NCBI GenBank assembly: GCA_001769855.1
Contig: MEPP01000001.1
Coordinates: 102,982-166,981, forward strand
Direction of reading: 5' to 3'
DNA from: Bdellovibrionales bacterium GWA2_49_15
GTDB taxonomy: Bacteria > Bdellovibrionota > Bacteriovoracia > Bacteriovoracales > Bacteriovoracaceae
DNA: 64,000 nt
Position numbers and translations under genes: made by a program. Below the pieces are notes generated by a model that did not search any database, had not been told where the DNA came from, and was given only the letters and a program-made list of their open reading frames with translations. Position 1 is the stretch's first letter. Each line of letters starts with the position of its first letter. Positions 9,405-17,445 of the stretch are shown here, one piece after another.

Positions 9405-9515
9405 GGTTCTCCTGCTCGGGAAATTAGTACCTCAGTCGCCCGGGCTTACCCAAATGGGATTACCGTTGCGGCACAGCTCTGGATTCACACCAGATTCCTT
9501 CTGAAATACCTGTAA
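9405..9515 (-). promoter_or_regulatory. Cobalamin (vitamin B12) riboswitch
   Basis: The minus-strand leader before btuB contains the conserved core of the cobalamin riboswitch: GGAATCTGGTGTGAATCC, then GCTGTGCCGCAACGGTAA, then AAGCCCGGGCGACTGA, and close to the gene the B12-box-like CGAGCAGGAGAACC. The ribosome-binding GGAG of btuB lies inside that last element, so ligand binding would be expected to hide it and block translation. The upstream boundary is approximate; further pairing could reach about 9540. Confidence 0.92.
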
Positions 9516-9644
9516 AATATCAGCGGACTATAAGCGGTTAACCGACCAGAAGTCAAACGAGCAAAATGCTCAGACTTTATCTTTCTTGAACAATTGTTCA
9601 TTTTTCCGGGTAAAATATTTAAAAAGATTATTGGAGATAAAGCT

Positions 9645-11261
9645 ATGGGCGCAAAAAACTATCAGGCCGATTGTGTCGTTGTCGGTGCCGGATTGGCAGG
9701 TATTTATGCCTGCCTCAAACTTCTCGAGGCCGGGAAGAAAGTTATCCTGCTCGACCGCGATACCCGCGCCCACATGGGAGGCCAGGCGGTTGAATCATTT
9801 GGTGGAGTGTTCATGGCCGACTCACCCTTGCAACGCCGCTTTGGCATCAAAGACAGTTTCGATCTGGCCTATCGGGATTGGTGCAGCTTTGCCGAATTCA
9901 CCGGGGCCGATGAGCTGGGCCGGGCGTGGGCCCGGGGTTTTATTGAAAACTCCACACGGCTCCTTTATGACGGTCTGAAAAAATATCATGTATCTTATTT
10001 TCCGGTGGTCCACTGGGTTGAGCGGGGCCTGTTTGTTCCCGGCAACTCCGTACCACGCTTTCACATGGTGTGGGGCACAGGTTTTGGCCTGATGAAGCGC
10101 CTCTCCGCCGCTCTTCTGGCCTATGAGGGAAAGGGAAATTTCCAAATCCACTTTCAGCACAATGTGAAAAGCTTTATCGAGCTGCAGGGGAAAATCGTGG
10201 GGATTGAGGGCGTCTGTGAAGCCGACCAGGAAACCTTCAAGGCCACCGGCGACAATATCATTATGGCGGCAGGAGGTTATGGGGCCAACCTCGACTTGGT
10301 TCGAAAAAACTGGCACCGAGATTGGAGCAAACCACCCAAAGATTTACTGGTGGGTTGTAATCAGTTTAACGACGCTCAGTTACACGAGCAGGTCAGGCAC
10401 TTAGGCGGCGACGTCATCAATCTTGACCGCATGTGGAATTATGCCGCCGGAATTCCCCATCCTCATCCCAAGCGCGAGCGCCACGGACTCTCGCTTGTGC
10501 CGCCAAAATCGGCGCTGTGGATGGATGCCTTGGGCAAAAGAATCGGGCCCGTTCCTCTCGTGACCGCCTTCGATACCCGCTCCATGGTCTCGGCCATCTG
10601 CAAGGCCCCGGCGGGATATAGCTGGCAAATTATGAATCGCAAGATTGCGGTTAAAGAGCTGGCGGTCTCGGGGTCAGAGCACAATCCCGCCATTCGCGAT
10701 GAGAAATTAATTTCCTTTCTCCTGAGCGTCCTCTTGGGCAACAACAAGCTCGTCGATCATTTCCTCAAAGACTCCGCCCACTTTGTGACCGCGCCGAATT
10801 TAGCTGAGCTGGTGCAAAAGATGAATGCCATCAACCAACCCTACATTATTGAGCCCGAGCTGCTCAAAAGTGAAATTGAGACCTACGATCAAATGATCGG
10901 GCGTGGGCCAACCTATTTTAACGACGATCAGCTCAGGCGCCTGATTCAACTTCGAAATTACAAAGGCGATCGTCTGCGCACCTGCAAATTTCAAAAAATT
11001 CTTGATCCTGCCGCCGGCCCCTTGATCGCGGTCAAACTCAATATTCTGGTCAGAAAAAGTCTAGGCGGCGTCAAAACCAATCTTCGCTCCCAGGCCCTGC
11101 GCCCCGATAATTCGGTTGTCCCGGGACTCTATGCCGTGGGAGAATCGGCGGGCTTTGGAGGCGGAAGTATTCACGGCCTGCGCGCCTTGGAAGGAACTTT
11201 TTTAGGTAATTGCGTTTACAATTCCGAGATGGCGGTCAATTCCATTCTGGCCGGAAACTAG
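9645..11261 (+). CDS. FAD-binding dehydrogenase (COG3573-like flavoprotein)
   Basis: About 538 residues from ATG 9645, preceded by GGAG at a good distance; in-frame codons further upstream have no ribosome site. The N-terminus is a Rossmann FAD fold (VVVGAGLAGIYACLKLL and then LLDRD), followed by GGQAVESFGG and, near the C-terminus, GFGGGSIHGLRALEGTFLG, the second FAD motif. These motifs and the length match a family of predicted oxidoreductases related to fumarate reductase and ketosteroid dehydrogenase flavoproteins; I recognise the family as COG3573. No signal peptide, so cytoplasmic. It is followed after nine bases by a thiamine-diphosphate enzyme, probably in one operon. The substrate cannot be inferred. 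Confidence 0.8.
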   Translation: MGAKNYQADCVVVGAGLAGIYACLKLLEAGKKVILLDRDTRAHMGGQAVESFGGVFMADSPLQRRFGIKDSFDLAYRDWCSFAEFTGADELGRAWARGFIENSTRLLYDGLKKYHVSYFPVVHWVERGLFVPGNSVPRFHMVWGTGFGLMKRLSAALLAYEGKGNFQIHFQHNVKSFIELQGKIVGIEGVCEADQETFKATGDNIIMAAGGYGANLDLVRKNWHRDWSKPPKDLLVGCNQFNDAQLHEQVRHLGGDVINLDRMWNYAAGIPHPHPKRERHGLSLVPPKSALWMDALGKRIGPVPLVTAFDTRSMVSAICKAPAGYSWQIMNRKIAVKELAVSGSEHNPAIRDEKLISFLLSVLLGNNKLVDHFLKDSAHFVTAPNLAELVQKMNAINQPYIIEPELLKSEIETYDQMIGRGPTYFNDDQLRRLIQLRNYKGDRLRTCKFQKILDPAAGPLIAVKLNILVRKSLGGVKTNLRSQALRPDNSVVPGLYAVGESAGFGGGSIHGLRALEGTFLGNCVYNSEMAVNSILAGN

Positions 11262-11270
11262 GAGGCAACA

Positions 11271-13022
11271 ATGAAATATACCGGAGCTTATCTAGCTCGA
11301 TTTGCATTAGAACAGCTCGGTGTGCGCTACACCTTTGGGATCCCCGGCGTGCACAACACTGAACTCTACGATGAACTCAATAACAGCGAAACCATCACTC
11401 CGGTTTTAGTCACCCATGAGATGGGTGCGGCCTTTATGGCGGAGGGAGTGAGTCGCACCTCCGATACGGTGGGCGCTCTGGTGATCGTCCCTGCGGCGGG
11501 AACCACCCATGCGCTTAGTGGCATCGGCGAGGCCTTCCTTGACGGCATCCCCATGCTGGTGATCTCGGGCGGAATCCGTCGCGACAGTGGAAAATCATTT
11601 CAGCTCCACCAGCTTGAGCAAGGCCCTATCGTTGCGGGAATCACCAAGGGATATTATCTGGTGCAGACTCACGCCGATATTATTCCGACTTTGTATCGCG
11701 CTTACGATATGGCCATCCAAGGAACTCCCGGGCCGGTGTTTGTGGAAATTCCCTCGAACCTTTTACTTTTTGCCGGGCCGGTAGAAACGCTGCCCACTTA
11801 TGCAAAATCGTTTCGCAATCCCGTTCCTGACGCCACCAAAATTCTCCAGGCCGCCCAGGCGCTTCTGGGTGCCAAACGACCTGGTCTCTATGTCGGTTGG
11901 GGGGCACGCCACGCCACTCACCTGCTGATCGAGTTGGCCGAGACCCTGCAGATGCCAGTCTCCACCACCATGCAGGGAATCTCCGTTTTCCCCCACGACC
12001 ATCCTCTCCATGCGGGGATGGGCTTCGGCAAGAGCGGAGTCCCGGCCACCCGCGAGGCCTTTGCAGATGTCGACTGCCTTCTGGCGGTAGGTGCCCGTTT
12101 TGGTGAGCTTGCCACGGGCTCGTACGGCCTCCCCGTCCCCCCCAATCTCATTCATCTGGATATCAATCCAGAGGTCTTTGATAAAAATTATCCCAGCTCC
12201 ATCGGCCTTTGCGCCGATGCCCAGGAAGGACTGCAGTTACTTTTGGAGAAATTAAAGGCGATAAGCGCCCAAGGCCAGCTTCCCAAACCTTCCACTGGTC
12301 TTCCCAAACGGATCCAGGATAAAAAGGCCGAATATTTTCGAGAGTGGGAGCAGCACGACTCCCAAGCGCGGGTGAATCCTTATCTTTTTTTTCGTTCGCT
12401 GAGGCACAAGCTGGCGCGGGACGCCTTTGTGCTCCTGGATGATGGCAATCACACCTTTTTGGCGGCGGAACTTTTTCCCAGCTATGAATCGCGCCACCTG
12501 GTCTCACCCACCGACTTCAATGCCATGGGATACTGTGTTCCCGCGGCCATTGGGGCCAAGCTCAGCAATCCCACCAAACAGGTTATTGGAATTGTGGGCG
12601 ATGGCGGGCTCCTCATGACCGGGATGGAACTCCTGACCGCCTCGACTCTGGAGCTCGGGGTGATCATTTTTGTCTTTCACGACGGGGAGCTGGGGCAGAT
12701 TAGCCAGTTCCAAAAGATTCCGCTCAATCGGAAAACATGCACCATCTTGGGTGATATCAAGATTGAGGGATTGGCATTGGCAACCGGGGCCCACTTTATC
12801 GGCCTGTCCCAGAATAACCTGATCGATGCCAAGATTGACGAGGCCTTGCGCGTGTCTGCCACCGGCCGACCGGTTCTGGTGGATGTCAATATTGATTACT
12901 CCCGCAAAACCTGCTTCACCAAGGGCGTCGTTTCAACCAACTTGAGTCGCTTTCCTCTGGGAGAAAAGGTACGCTTCATCGGGCGCGCTTTGAAGCGGCA
13001 CCTGCTCGATCAAAAAGAGTAA
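11271..13022 (+). CDS. Thiamine-diphosphate-dependent enzyme, acetolactate synthase/benzoylformate decarboxylase superfamily
   Basis: A 583-residue protein with the three domains of the superfamily. The N-terminal pyrimidine-binding domain has the catalytic glutamate in VTHEMGAAFMAEG; a central Rossmann-like domain spans about residues 190-330; the C-terminal diphosphate-binding domain has GDGGLLMTGMEL. The usual NN pair that closes the metal motif is HD here (FHDGELGQI). Reactions in this superfamily are decarboxylation or carboligation of 2-oxo acids. Good ribosome site (AGGAGG). It follows the flavoprotein gene by nine bases, and the two products may act in sequence. It is not a clear IlvB: no partner small subunit is nearby. 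Substrate unknown. Confidence 0.85.
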   Translation: MKYTGAYLARFALEQLGVRYTFGIPGVHNTELYDELNNSETITPVLVTHEMGAAFMAEGVSRTSDTVGALVIVPAAGTTHALSGIGEAFLDGIPMLVISGGIRRDSGKSFQLHQLEQGPIVAGITKGYYLVQTHADIIPTLYRAYDMAIQGTPGPVFVEIPSNLLLFAGPVETLPTYAKSFRNPVPDATKILQAAQALLGAKRPGLYVGWGARHATHLLIELAETLQMPVSTTMQGISVFPHDHPLHAGMGFGKSGVPATREAFADVDCLLAVGARFGELATGSYGLPVPPNLIHLDINPEVFDKNYPSSIGLCADAQEGLQLLLEKLKAISAQGQLPKPSTGLPKRIQDKKAEYFREWEQHDSQARVNPYLFFRSLRHKLARDAFVLLDDGNHTFLAAELFPSYESRHLVSPTDFNAMGYCVPAAIGAKLSNPTKQVIGIVGDGGLLMTGMELLTASTLELGVIIFVFHDGELGQISQFQKIPLNRKTCTILGDIKIEGLALATGAHFIGLSQNNLIDAKIDEALRVSATGRPVLVDVNIDYSRKTCFTKGVVSTNLSRFPLGEKVRFIGRALKRHLLDQKE

Positions 13023-13032
13023 ACGGAAGGGA

Positions 13033-14085
13033 TTAGTCGATTCTTTTGTAGACCACTCCGGTTTCATAGCGATCCAGATCGCCGTGGCATCCACCGCCGC
13101 AGGTCCCACCTTTCGGCATGCTCTTCCATTGCAATCGAATGAGATGCTGGCGCTCGCCACCATGCATATCATGACACATACTGCACCACATACTGTGGGA
13201 ACGGTGTAAATTTTTTCTGACGATTTTTGTTTTGCCGCCCAGATACCAGGGTTTTTTAACCTGCTCATCATTTCTGAAATTTGTTTCCGTGGTGGAAATT
13301 TTTTCATTCAACATATTAATGTTGTGACATTTAAAGCAGGTTTTAAATTGGTCATCCAGCTGCTTCCAGTTTTTTGATCCAACATTTTTCGGATCGGCAG
13401 GAATCTCAAGCTTGCGCAGCCACCACTTGTCACTCTGATGAGGCAGGTGACAGACGCTACACTGTTTTTCCTTAGCAGGAGGATGAGAGTATGTGGAGGT
13501 TTCCACCACCTTCTGCATATTTCTGATCACTCGGTTATTGGTGGGATAGTGCCCGACGTATTCAATTTCCTTATTGTGACAGTTAAAGCACAGATCTTTT
13601 TTGGGTAACTTAAGGATCTTTTCGTTCTGGCCGCCGTGGGGCAGGTGGCACTTCACGCAGCCGTCTTCAGAGTAGGCCACGTCGTGAGTGGATTTGGCAC
13701 CTTTGTCCTTCTGATCACTATGGCAGCTGGTGCATAAATTGGTAATCGGCATTTTTAGAAAAGATTTATTCACGGAACCATGGGGATTGTGGCAGGTAAC
13801 ACACTGCTTAGTCAGATCGAGGGCCTTATGCTTGAAAGGCAAATCGGACCGGACATCGTGGCAGTTGGCGCATACTTCGGACGAATAGTTGATGCTGTAA
13901 TGCTTATCATTTTTGTCGTGACAGGCATCGCACATATTTTCCGCTGCCGGCGTATGATTAAGGGGATTCGATTGCCCGGTAAAGTGGCATGTAAGACAAT
14001 TTTCCTCAACTGGCTCGGCCCGGCCTGAGGCCGACAAGAGGATGAGACCTGAACACAAACAGATGGCAAATAATATAGTTTTCAT
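13033..14085 (-). CDS. Periplasmic multihaem c-type cytochrome with 11 haem-binding motifs
   Basis: About 350 residues starting with a signal peptide (MKTILFAICLCSGLILLSASGRA). I count ten CxxCH motifs (such as CLTCH, CDACH, CANCH, CVTCH, CTSCH, CVKCH, CFNCH, CSVCH, CFKCH, CSMCH) plus one CGGGCH of the CxxxCH type close to the C-terminus. Several are arranged as doubled CxxCH units with PHG after the motif, the pattern of Geobacter-type multihaem cytochromes. The protein should be exported and loaded with haem by the Ccm or Ccs system and carry electrons in the periplasm. No partner reductase or quinol oxidase is next to it. It converges on the thiamine-diphosphate enzyme gene with ten bases between stops. 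Confidence 0.9.
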   Translation of the reverse strand: MKTILFAICLCSGLILLSASGRAEPVEENCLTCHFTGQSNPLNHTPAAENMCDACHDKNDKHYSINYSSEVCANCHDVRSDLPFKHKALDLTKQCVTCHNPHGSVNKSFLKMPITNLCTSCHSDQKDKGAKSTHDVAYSEDGCVKCHLPHGGQNEKILKLPKKDLCFNCHNKEIEYVGHYPTNNRVIRNMQKVVETSTYSHPPAKEKQCSVCHLPHQSDKWWLRKLEIPADPKNVGSKNWKQLDDQFKTCFKCHNINMLNEKISTTETNFRNDEQVKKPWYLGGKTKIVRKNLHRSHSMWCSMCHDMHGGERQHLIRLQWKSMPKGGTCGGGCHGDLDRYETGVVYKRID

Positions 14086-14277
14086 AGTTTGGTTATATCG
14101 GCCTCGGCGTTTTGAGGAAATCTTAGCGGGAGAACCCTGCATAAATTACAGACCGGACCGACTCGAACCAGCGCTAAAGCTGATACATGTCATACAACCT
14201 CCCTCTGCTCAGAAAATTTTGCATCATTGCCTCCCTAAAACTTGTTTGTCATGATGGTAGGCTTAGGGGGATTTAAT

Positions 14278-14613
14278 ATGGGAATCAAAATTAGATTTGG
14301 AATGTTTTTGTTACTTTTACTCGGGATTGTCTCCTGCGCCACCATGGGCAACAATTTTGAATTCACGGGGCCTCAGGCCATCCAGGTGGGAAAAACCTCC
14401 CGCAGCGATTTGTTAAAGGCCTATGGGGAGCCTTTCAGGGTTGGTTATGACAACGGCGATTTACGATGGACCTATGGCCGATACCTGTATCGTATGATCG
14501 GCGAAAGTGAGACGAAAGACCTGGTCATTACCTTTGATGCCAATGGTATCGTAAAGGCCTATACCTATTCAACCTCGATGAAAGACGAGAAGGCCGCGAT
14601 TCTGAACCAATAG
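14278..14613 (+). CDS. BamE/SmpA-like small lipoprotein
   Basis: About 111 residues from ATG 14278, behind a clear AGGGGG site. The N-terminus is a lipoprotein signal with lipobox GIVSC, so it should be lipid-anchored after cleavage before Cys20. The mature part has VGKTSRSDLLKAYGEP, similar to the SmpA/OmlA (BamE-like) fold, where a Gly-x-Thr turn is followed by a helix and Gly-x-Pro. BamE helps the outer-membrane assembly machine, but many lipoproteins share the fold without that role, so function is not assigned. The gene lies 15 bases before another exported protein gene, likely co-transcribed. Confidence 0.65.
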   Translation: MGIKIRFGMFLLLLLGIVSCATMGNNFEFTGPQAIQVGKTSRSDLLKAYGEPFRVGYDNGDLRWTYGRYLYRMIGESETKDLVITFDANGIVKAYTYSTSMKDEKAAILNQ

Positions 14614-14628
14614 CCATAGGAACACTGG

Positions 14629-15111
14629 ATGAAAATTATTTTCTTCCTGCTCTCAATCACCATCTCGGTCATTTGCGCCCAGGAGAGAGAACCAGATTCC
14701 ACCCCCAGCTCACTTGCCAATATCCAGCTCAAATCCAAACTCAAACATCAGGTCACCAGTAATTTCAAAACTTATTATTTCGGGACAAAATCCCATACCT
14801 TTACAGTAGACAAAAGAAAGAACGTCACTATTACCCGATCATGCGGTGCCAAGTTGGAAAGTTCAAAATGTTTGGCGGCGGTAAAATTGAAAGAAGTTAA
14901 CATGAATGATCTTTCCGAAACCGATCTCACCGGCGCTAAAAATCCGGGTGCAATTTTATGTCAAAAATTACTTAATGCAGACGTGCTCACAGGCAAAGAT
15001 CAGGATGGCAATGTTGCAAGCTTTTGCTCCTTTCAAGACGGAACGATGGTCTCGGCCGAAACTCTCGTCGCCTGGGCCAACAAGAATGCTAAGCGAAGCA
15101 GCAATAAATAA
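14629..15111 (+). CDS. Exported protein with a DUF333-like C-terminal region
   Basis: A 160-residue protein with a signal peptide (MKIIFFLLSITISVICAQ). The C-terminal third, NPGAILCQKL then DQDGNVASFCSFQDGTMV, resembles the DUF333 family of small exported proteins, in which a PA(S/A)xYC start is followed by an acidic-glycine turn and CxFxDG. The four mature cysteines could form disulfides in the periplasm. No function is known for that family. It follows the BamE-like lipoprotein gene by 15 bases and probably shares its transcript. Confidence 0.55.
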   Translation: MKIIFFLLSITISVICAQEREPDSTPSSLANIQLKSKLKHQVTSNFKTYYFGTKSHTFTVDKRKNVTITRSCGAKLESSKCLAAVKLKEVNMNDLSETDLTGAKNPGAILCQKLLNADVLTGKDQDGNVASFCSFQDGTMVSAETLVAWANKNAKRSSNK

Positions 15112-15198
15112 ACTTCCCCTAGTCGCCCCTAATTCCCCCTTGTTCTTTTTACAAGAAAATATATCATCTCTTTATAGAGTAATTTAGGAGTTCATCTA

Positions 15199-16548
15199 AT
15201 GGCAAAAGGCATCATTCTGGACGATAACATCAGCCGCCGCAAGATGATCACATTGAATTTTGAACTCTATCTCGATGTGATCTTGGAGCCCGTAACGAGC
15301 CAGGAGGCGGCGGTCGAGTATCTGAAAAAATATCCCAACTTGCCCATCATCGTCTGCCAAAATAATATCGGCACCGATTACACGGTCCTAAAAACTTTTG
15401 CCTTCATAAAATCCAACAATCTGGATATTCCCCTGATCTGCTTAGGCGAATGTTCTAAGCTGGAATCGGAGAAGAACGTCAAGATCGTGGGTGATGTTGC
15501 CAATGACTTAAAAGGTGCCATCAGTTGGGCGGCAAAGAAATTATCCATCACGGCCGAGATGATGGCCTTCATGGACACCGAGGATCACTACCCCATCTCC
15601 ACTCATCATTTTTATCTCATATCGGAAGCTCCCTGTGACATCTTTTATCTGACCACAGACAAGAAACCAGTCCCCCAGGTCACCAAAGGCACCGTGATTA
15701 CGCGCGAGATGGTCAATAACTGGATCATTGATAAGAAGACCACCCTGCACGTCAATAAGTACGATCGCTTGAAATTTGTCAATCATCTCACCCTTGACGC
15801 CATCGGGATCATTCGTTCGAGTACCAGCAAACGCAGCGAGCGAGTGAGTGCAACCCAGGCGGTCTTTGAAGAATCCAAAATGCTTCTAAGCGACGTTGGC
15901 ATGGATGAGAAGGCCTTTGCCCTTGCCACCGAGGCCATCAACTCCCTCGTGACCATTGCCAAAGGCACAGACGAGCTGGCGGAGCTTTTGGCCCTGCTGG
16001 AAAACTCAGGCGCCGGCTACCTCTACAAGCACTCTGTCTTGGCGGCAACCTTGGGTCACCACTGCGTGAAATTTCTCAAGTGGGTGACGCCTCAGCAACG
16101 GGAGGTGATCTGCTTTGTGGCCTTCTTCCACGACATCACCCTGCTGGATGATGTCCATGCCCAGATCAGTAACGCACGCATGTTCAAAGAAAGTAGCTTT
16201 TCGGAAATGAACAAGAAAATTATCGAAACTCACGCGTTTCGCGCCTCACAGCTCATTCAGGATTATCCCAAAGTGCCCTTCGGCGCACCGGAGATCATCC
16301 TTCAGCATCATGGGATGCCCAACGGTATCGGCTTTGCCGTAGATTTGACCTCGCGAATCTCTCCCCTCGCCGCCGTTTTCCAGGTGGTGGAATATATGGT
16401 TGATCAAATTCTTGCCACTCCTAAAGGGGAGAAATTTGATGCCCAAGTTTGTCTTGCGGGGATGAATATCAAATTCAATAAAGGTCACTATAAGGAAACC
16501 GTGACGGCCCTAGAGTCAATCCAAAAGACTCTCAAGCTCGGTAAATAA
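15199..16548 (+). CDS. Receiver-like plus degenerate HD-GYP domain protein
   Basis: A 449-residue cytoplasmic protein. Residues 1-115 look like a pseudo-receiver without the phosphorylation aspartate pattern. The middle (about 120-270) contains a small region before a helical C-terminal HD domain. This keeps KHSVLAATLGHH, FFHDITLLDD, ETHAFRASQL and QHHGMPNGIGF in the order of HD-GYP phosphodiesterases, which degrade c-di-GMP. The signature HHExxDGxGYP is altered to HHGMPNGIGF and the later conserved aspartate of VADxxDA is lost (QVVEYMVD), so activity is doubtful. Ribosome site TTAGGAG lies upstream. It ends two bases from a convergent protease gene. Likely a regulatory protein in c-di-GMP signalling. 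Confidence 0.7.
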   Translation: MAKGIILDDNISRRKMITLNFELYLDVILEPVTSQEAAVEYLKKYPNLPIIVCQNNIGTDYTVLKTFAFIKSNNLDIPLICLGECSKLESEKNVKIVGDVANDLKGAISWAAKKLSITAEMMAFMDTEDHYPISTHHFYLISEAPCDIFYLTTDKKPVPQVTKGTVITREMVNNWIIDKKTTLHVNKYDRLKFVNHLTLDAIGIIRSSTSKRSERVSATQAVFEESKMLLSDVGMDEKAFALATEAINSLVTIAKGTDELAELLALLENSGAGYLYKHSVLAATLGHHCVKFLKWVTPQQREVICFVAFFHDITLLDDVHAQISNARMFKESSFSEMNKKIIETHAFRASQLIQDYPKVPFGAPEIILQHHGMPNGIGFAVDLTSRISPLAAVFQVVEYMVDQILATPKGEKFDAQVCLAGMNIKFNKGHYKETVTALESIQKTLKLGK

Positions 16549-16549
16549 A

Positions 16550-17359
16550 CTATGGCCCGAACCATTCGGCATATTTTTTGACAAAATAGGGCAAAAAGAT
16601 GGCGACATTAAAACGATGCAGGGTCTGCCTTACGCCATCGACCGAACCAGTCACACCTGTGCCATAGTCTGGCACGCCCCTAAAATGCACTCCCAAAAGC
16701 TCCCCGCTAACGGTGAACACGGGAGCACCAGAGTGACCTCCTTCAGTATCCACCAGATGTAAAAAATGAGGCAGATCGGGGTCTTCAGAACCATTGAAAA
16801 AAATTCGCCCCTCAGAGATGACCTTAAACGATTTGGCGTAATCCATGGCGTGGGGATGCCCGGCGATCAGGACAAAACGGCCTTCAAAACTCTCGCCATC
16901 CTTCGCCATAGGTACGTAAGGCAATTGCGGAAGCTCGGCCGGCGATCGAACCCGAAGCAGGGCAAAATCTGCATTGTAGTTATAAACCAGCACCTCTTCA
17001 CAGGGTAAAAGAATCGGACGCTCCAGTCCGCCGTCCTGGTCGAGCTGGTGATTCAGATGAAAAACAATTTTACCGCAATCTTTGGTTTCACCGATTACCT
17101 TATGGGCGATGACGTGGGCCGCAGTCACCACCAGACCCTGGGCAGAGACCAAAGCTGCCGTTCCCCGCTGGGGCAAAAAGATGGTGGCCTTGAAGGCCCG
17201 TTTGAGGGCTTCGGCGTGTCCGCTGGCGGGATGGGCCTGCCGAGTAATTATGTCGCGTAAATATCCCTCTGGAAGATAGTAATCCGTCGGCCCGATTTCA
17301 ATGGCATGGGTAGCGCTACCCCAGAACAAAAAAAAGAAGAAGATGACTTGGATAGACAT
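16550..17359 (-). CDS. Exported trypsin-like serine protease
   Basis: About 269 residues from ATG 17359, with AAGG upstream and a signal peptide (MSIQVIFFFFLFWGSATHA). The chymotrypsin-fold triad is visible: His in VVTAAHVIAH, Asp in YNADFALLRV and Ser in GGHSGAPVF. No PDZ domain follows, so it is a stand-alone secreted or periplasmic peptidase rather than DegP. The motif order matches S1/V8-like proteases. It lies on the opposite strand between two HD-GYP-like genes. Secreted proteases would suit a predatory or saprophytic lifestyle, but that is inference. Confidence 0.85.
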   Translation of the reverse strand: MSIQVIFFFFLFWGSATHAIEIGPTDYYLPEGYLRDIITRQAHPASGHAEALKRAFKATIFLPQRGTAALVSAQGLVVTAAHVIAHKVIGETKDCGKIVFHLNHQLDQDGGLERPILLPCEEVLVYNYNADFALLRVRSPAELPQLPYVPMAKDGESFEGRFVLIAGHPHAMDYAKSFKVISEGRIFFNGSEDPDLPHFLHLVDTEGGHSGAPVFTVSGELLGVHFRGVPDYGTGVTGSVDGVRQTLHRFNVAIFLPYFVKKYAEWFGP

Positions 17360-17445
17360 GTTTTGCCTTTTTCCATGCTCGGCCCCTTCTGTCAAGCTGG
17401 CCTCTTCACCTAAATCCAAAGAGTGTGGTAAAATATCTCATTACC

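Noticed and set aside
14160..14215. tRNA-like TTCGA sequence on the minus strand
   Set aside because: GGTTCGAGTC resembles a T-loop, but the flanking bases do not form a T-stem and there is no acceptor or anticodon arm.
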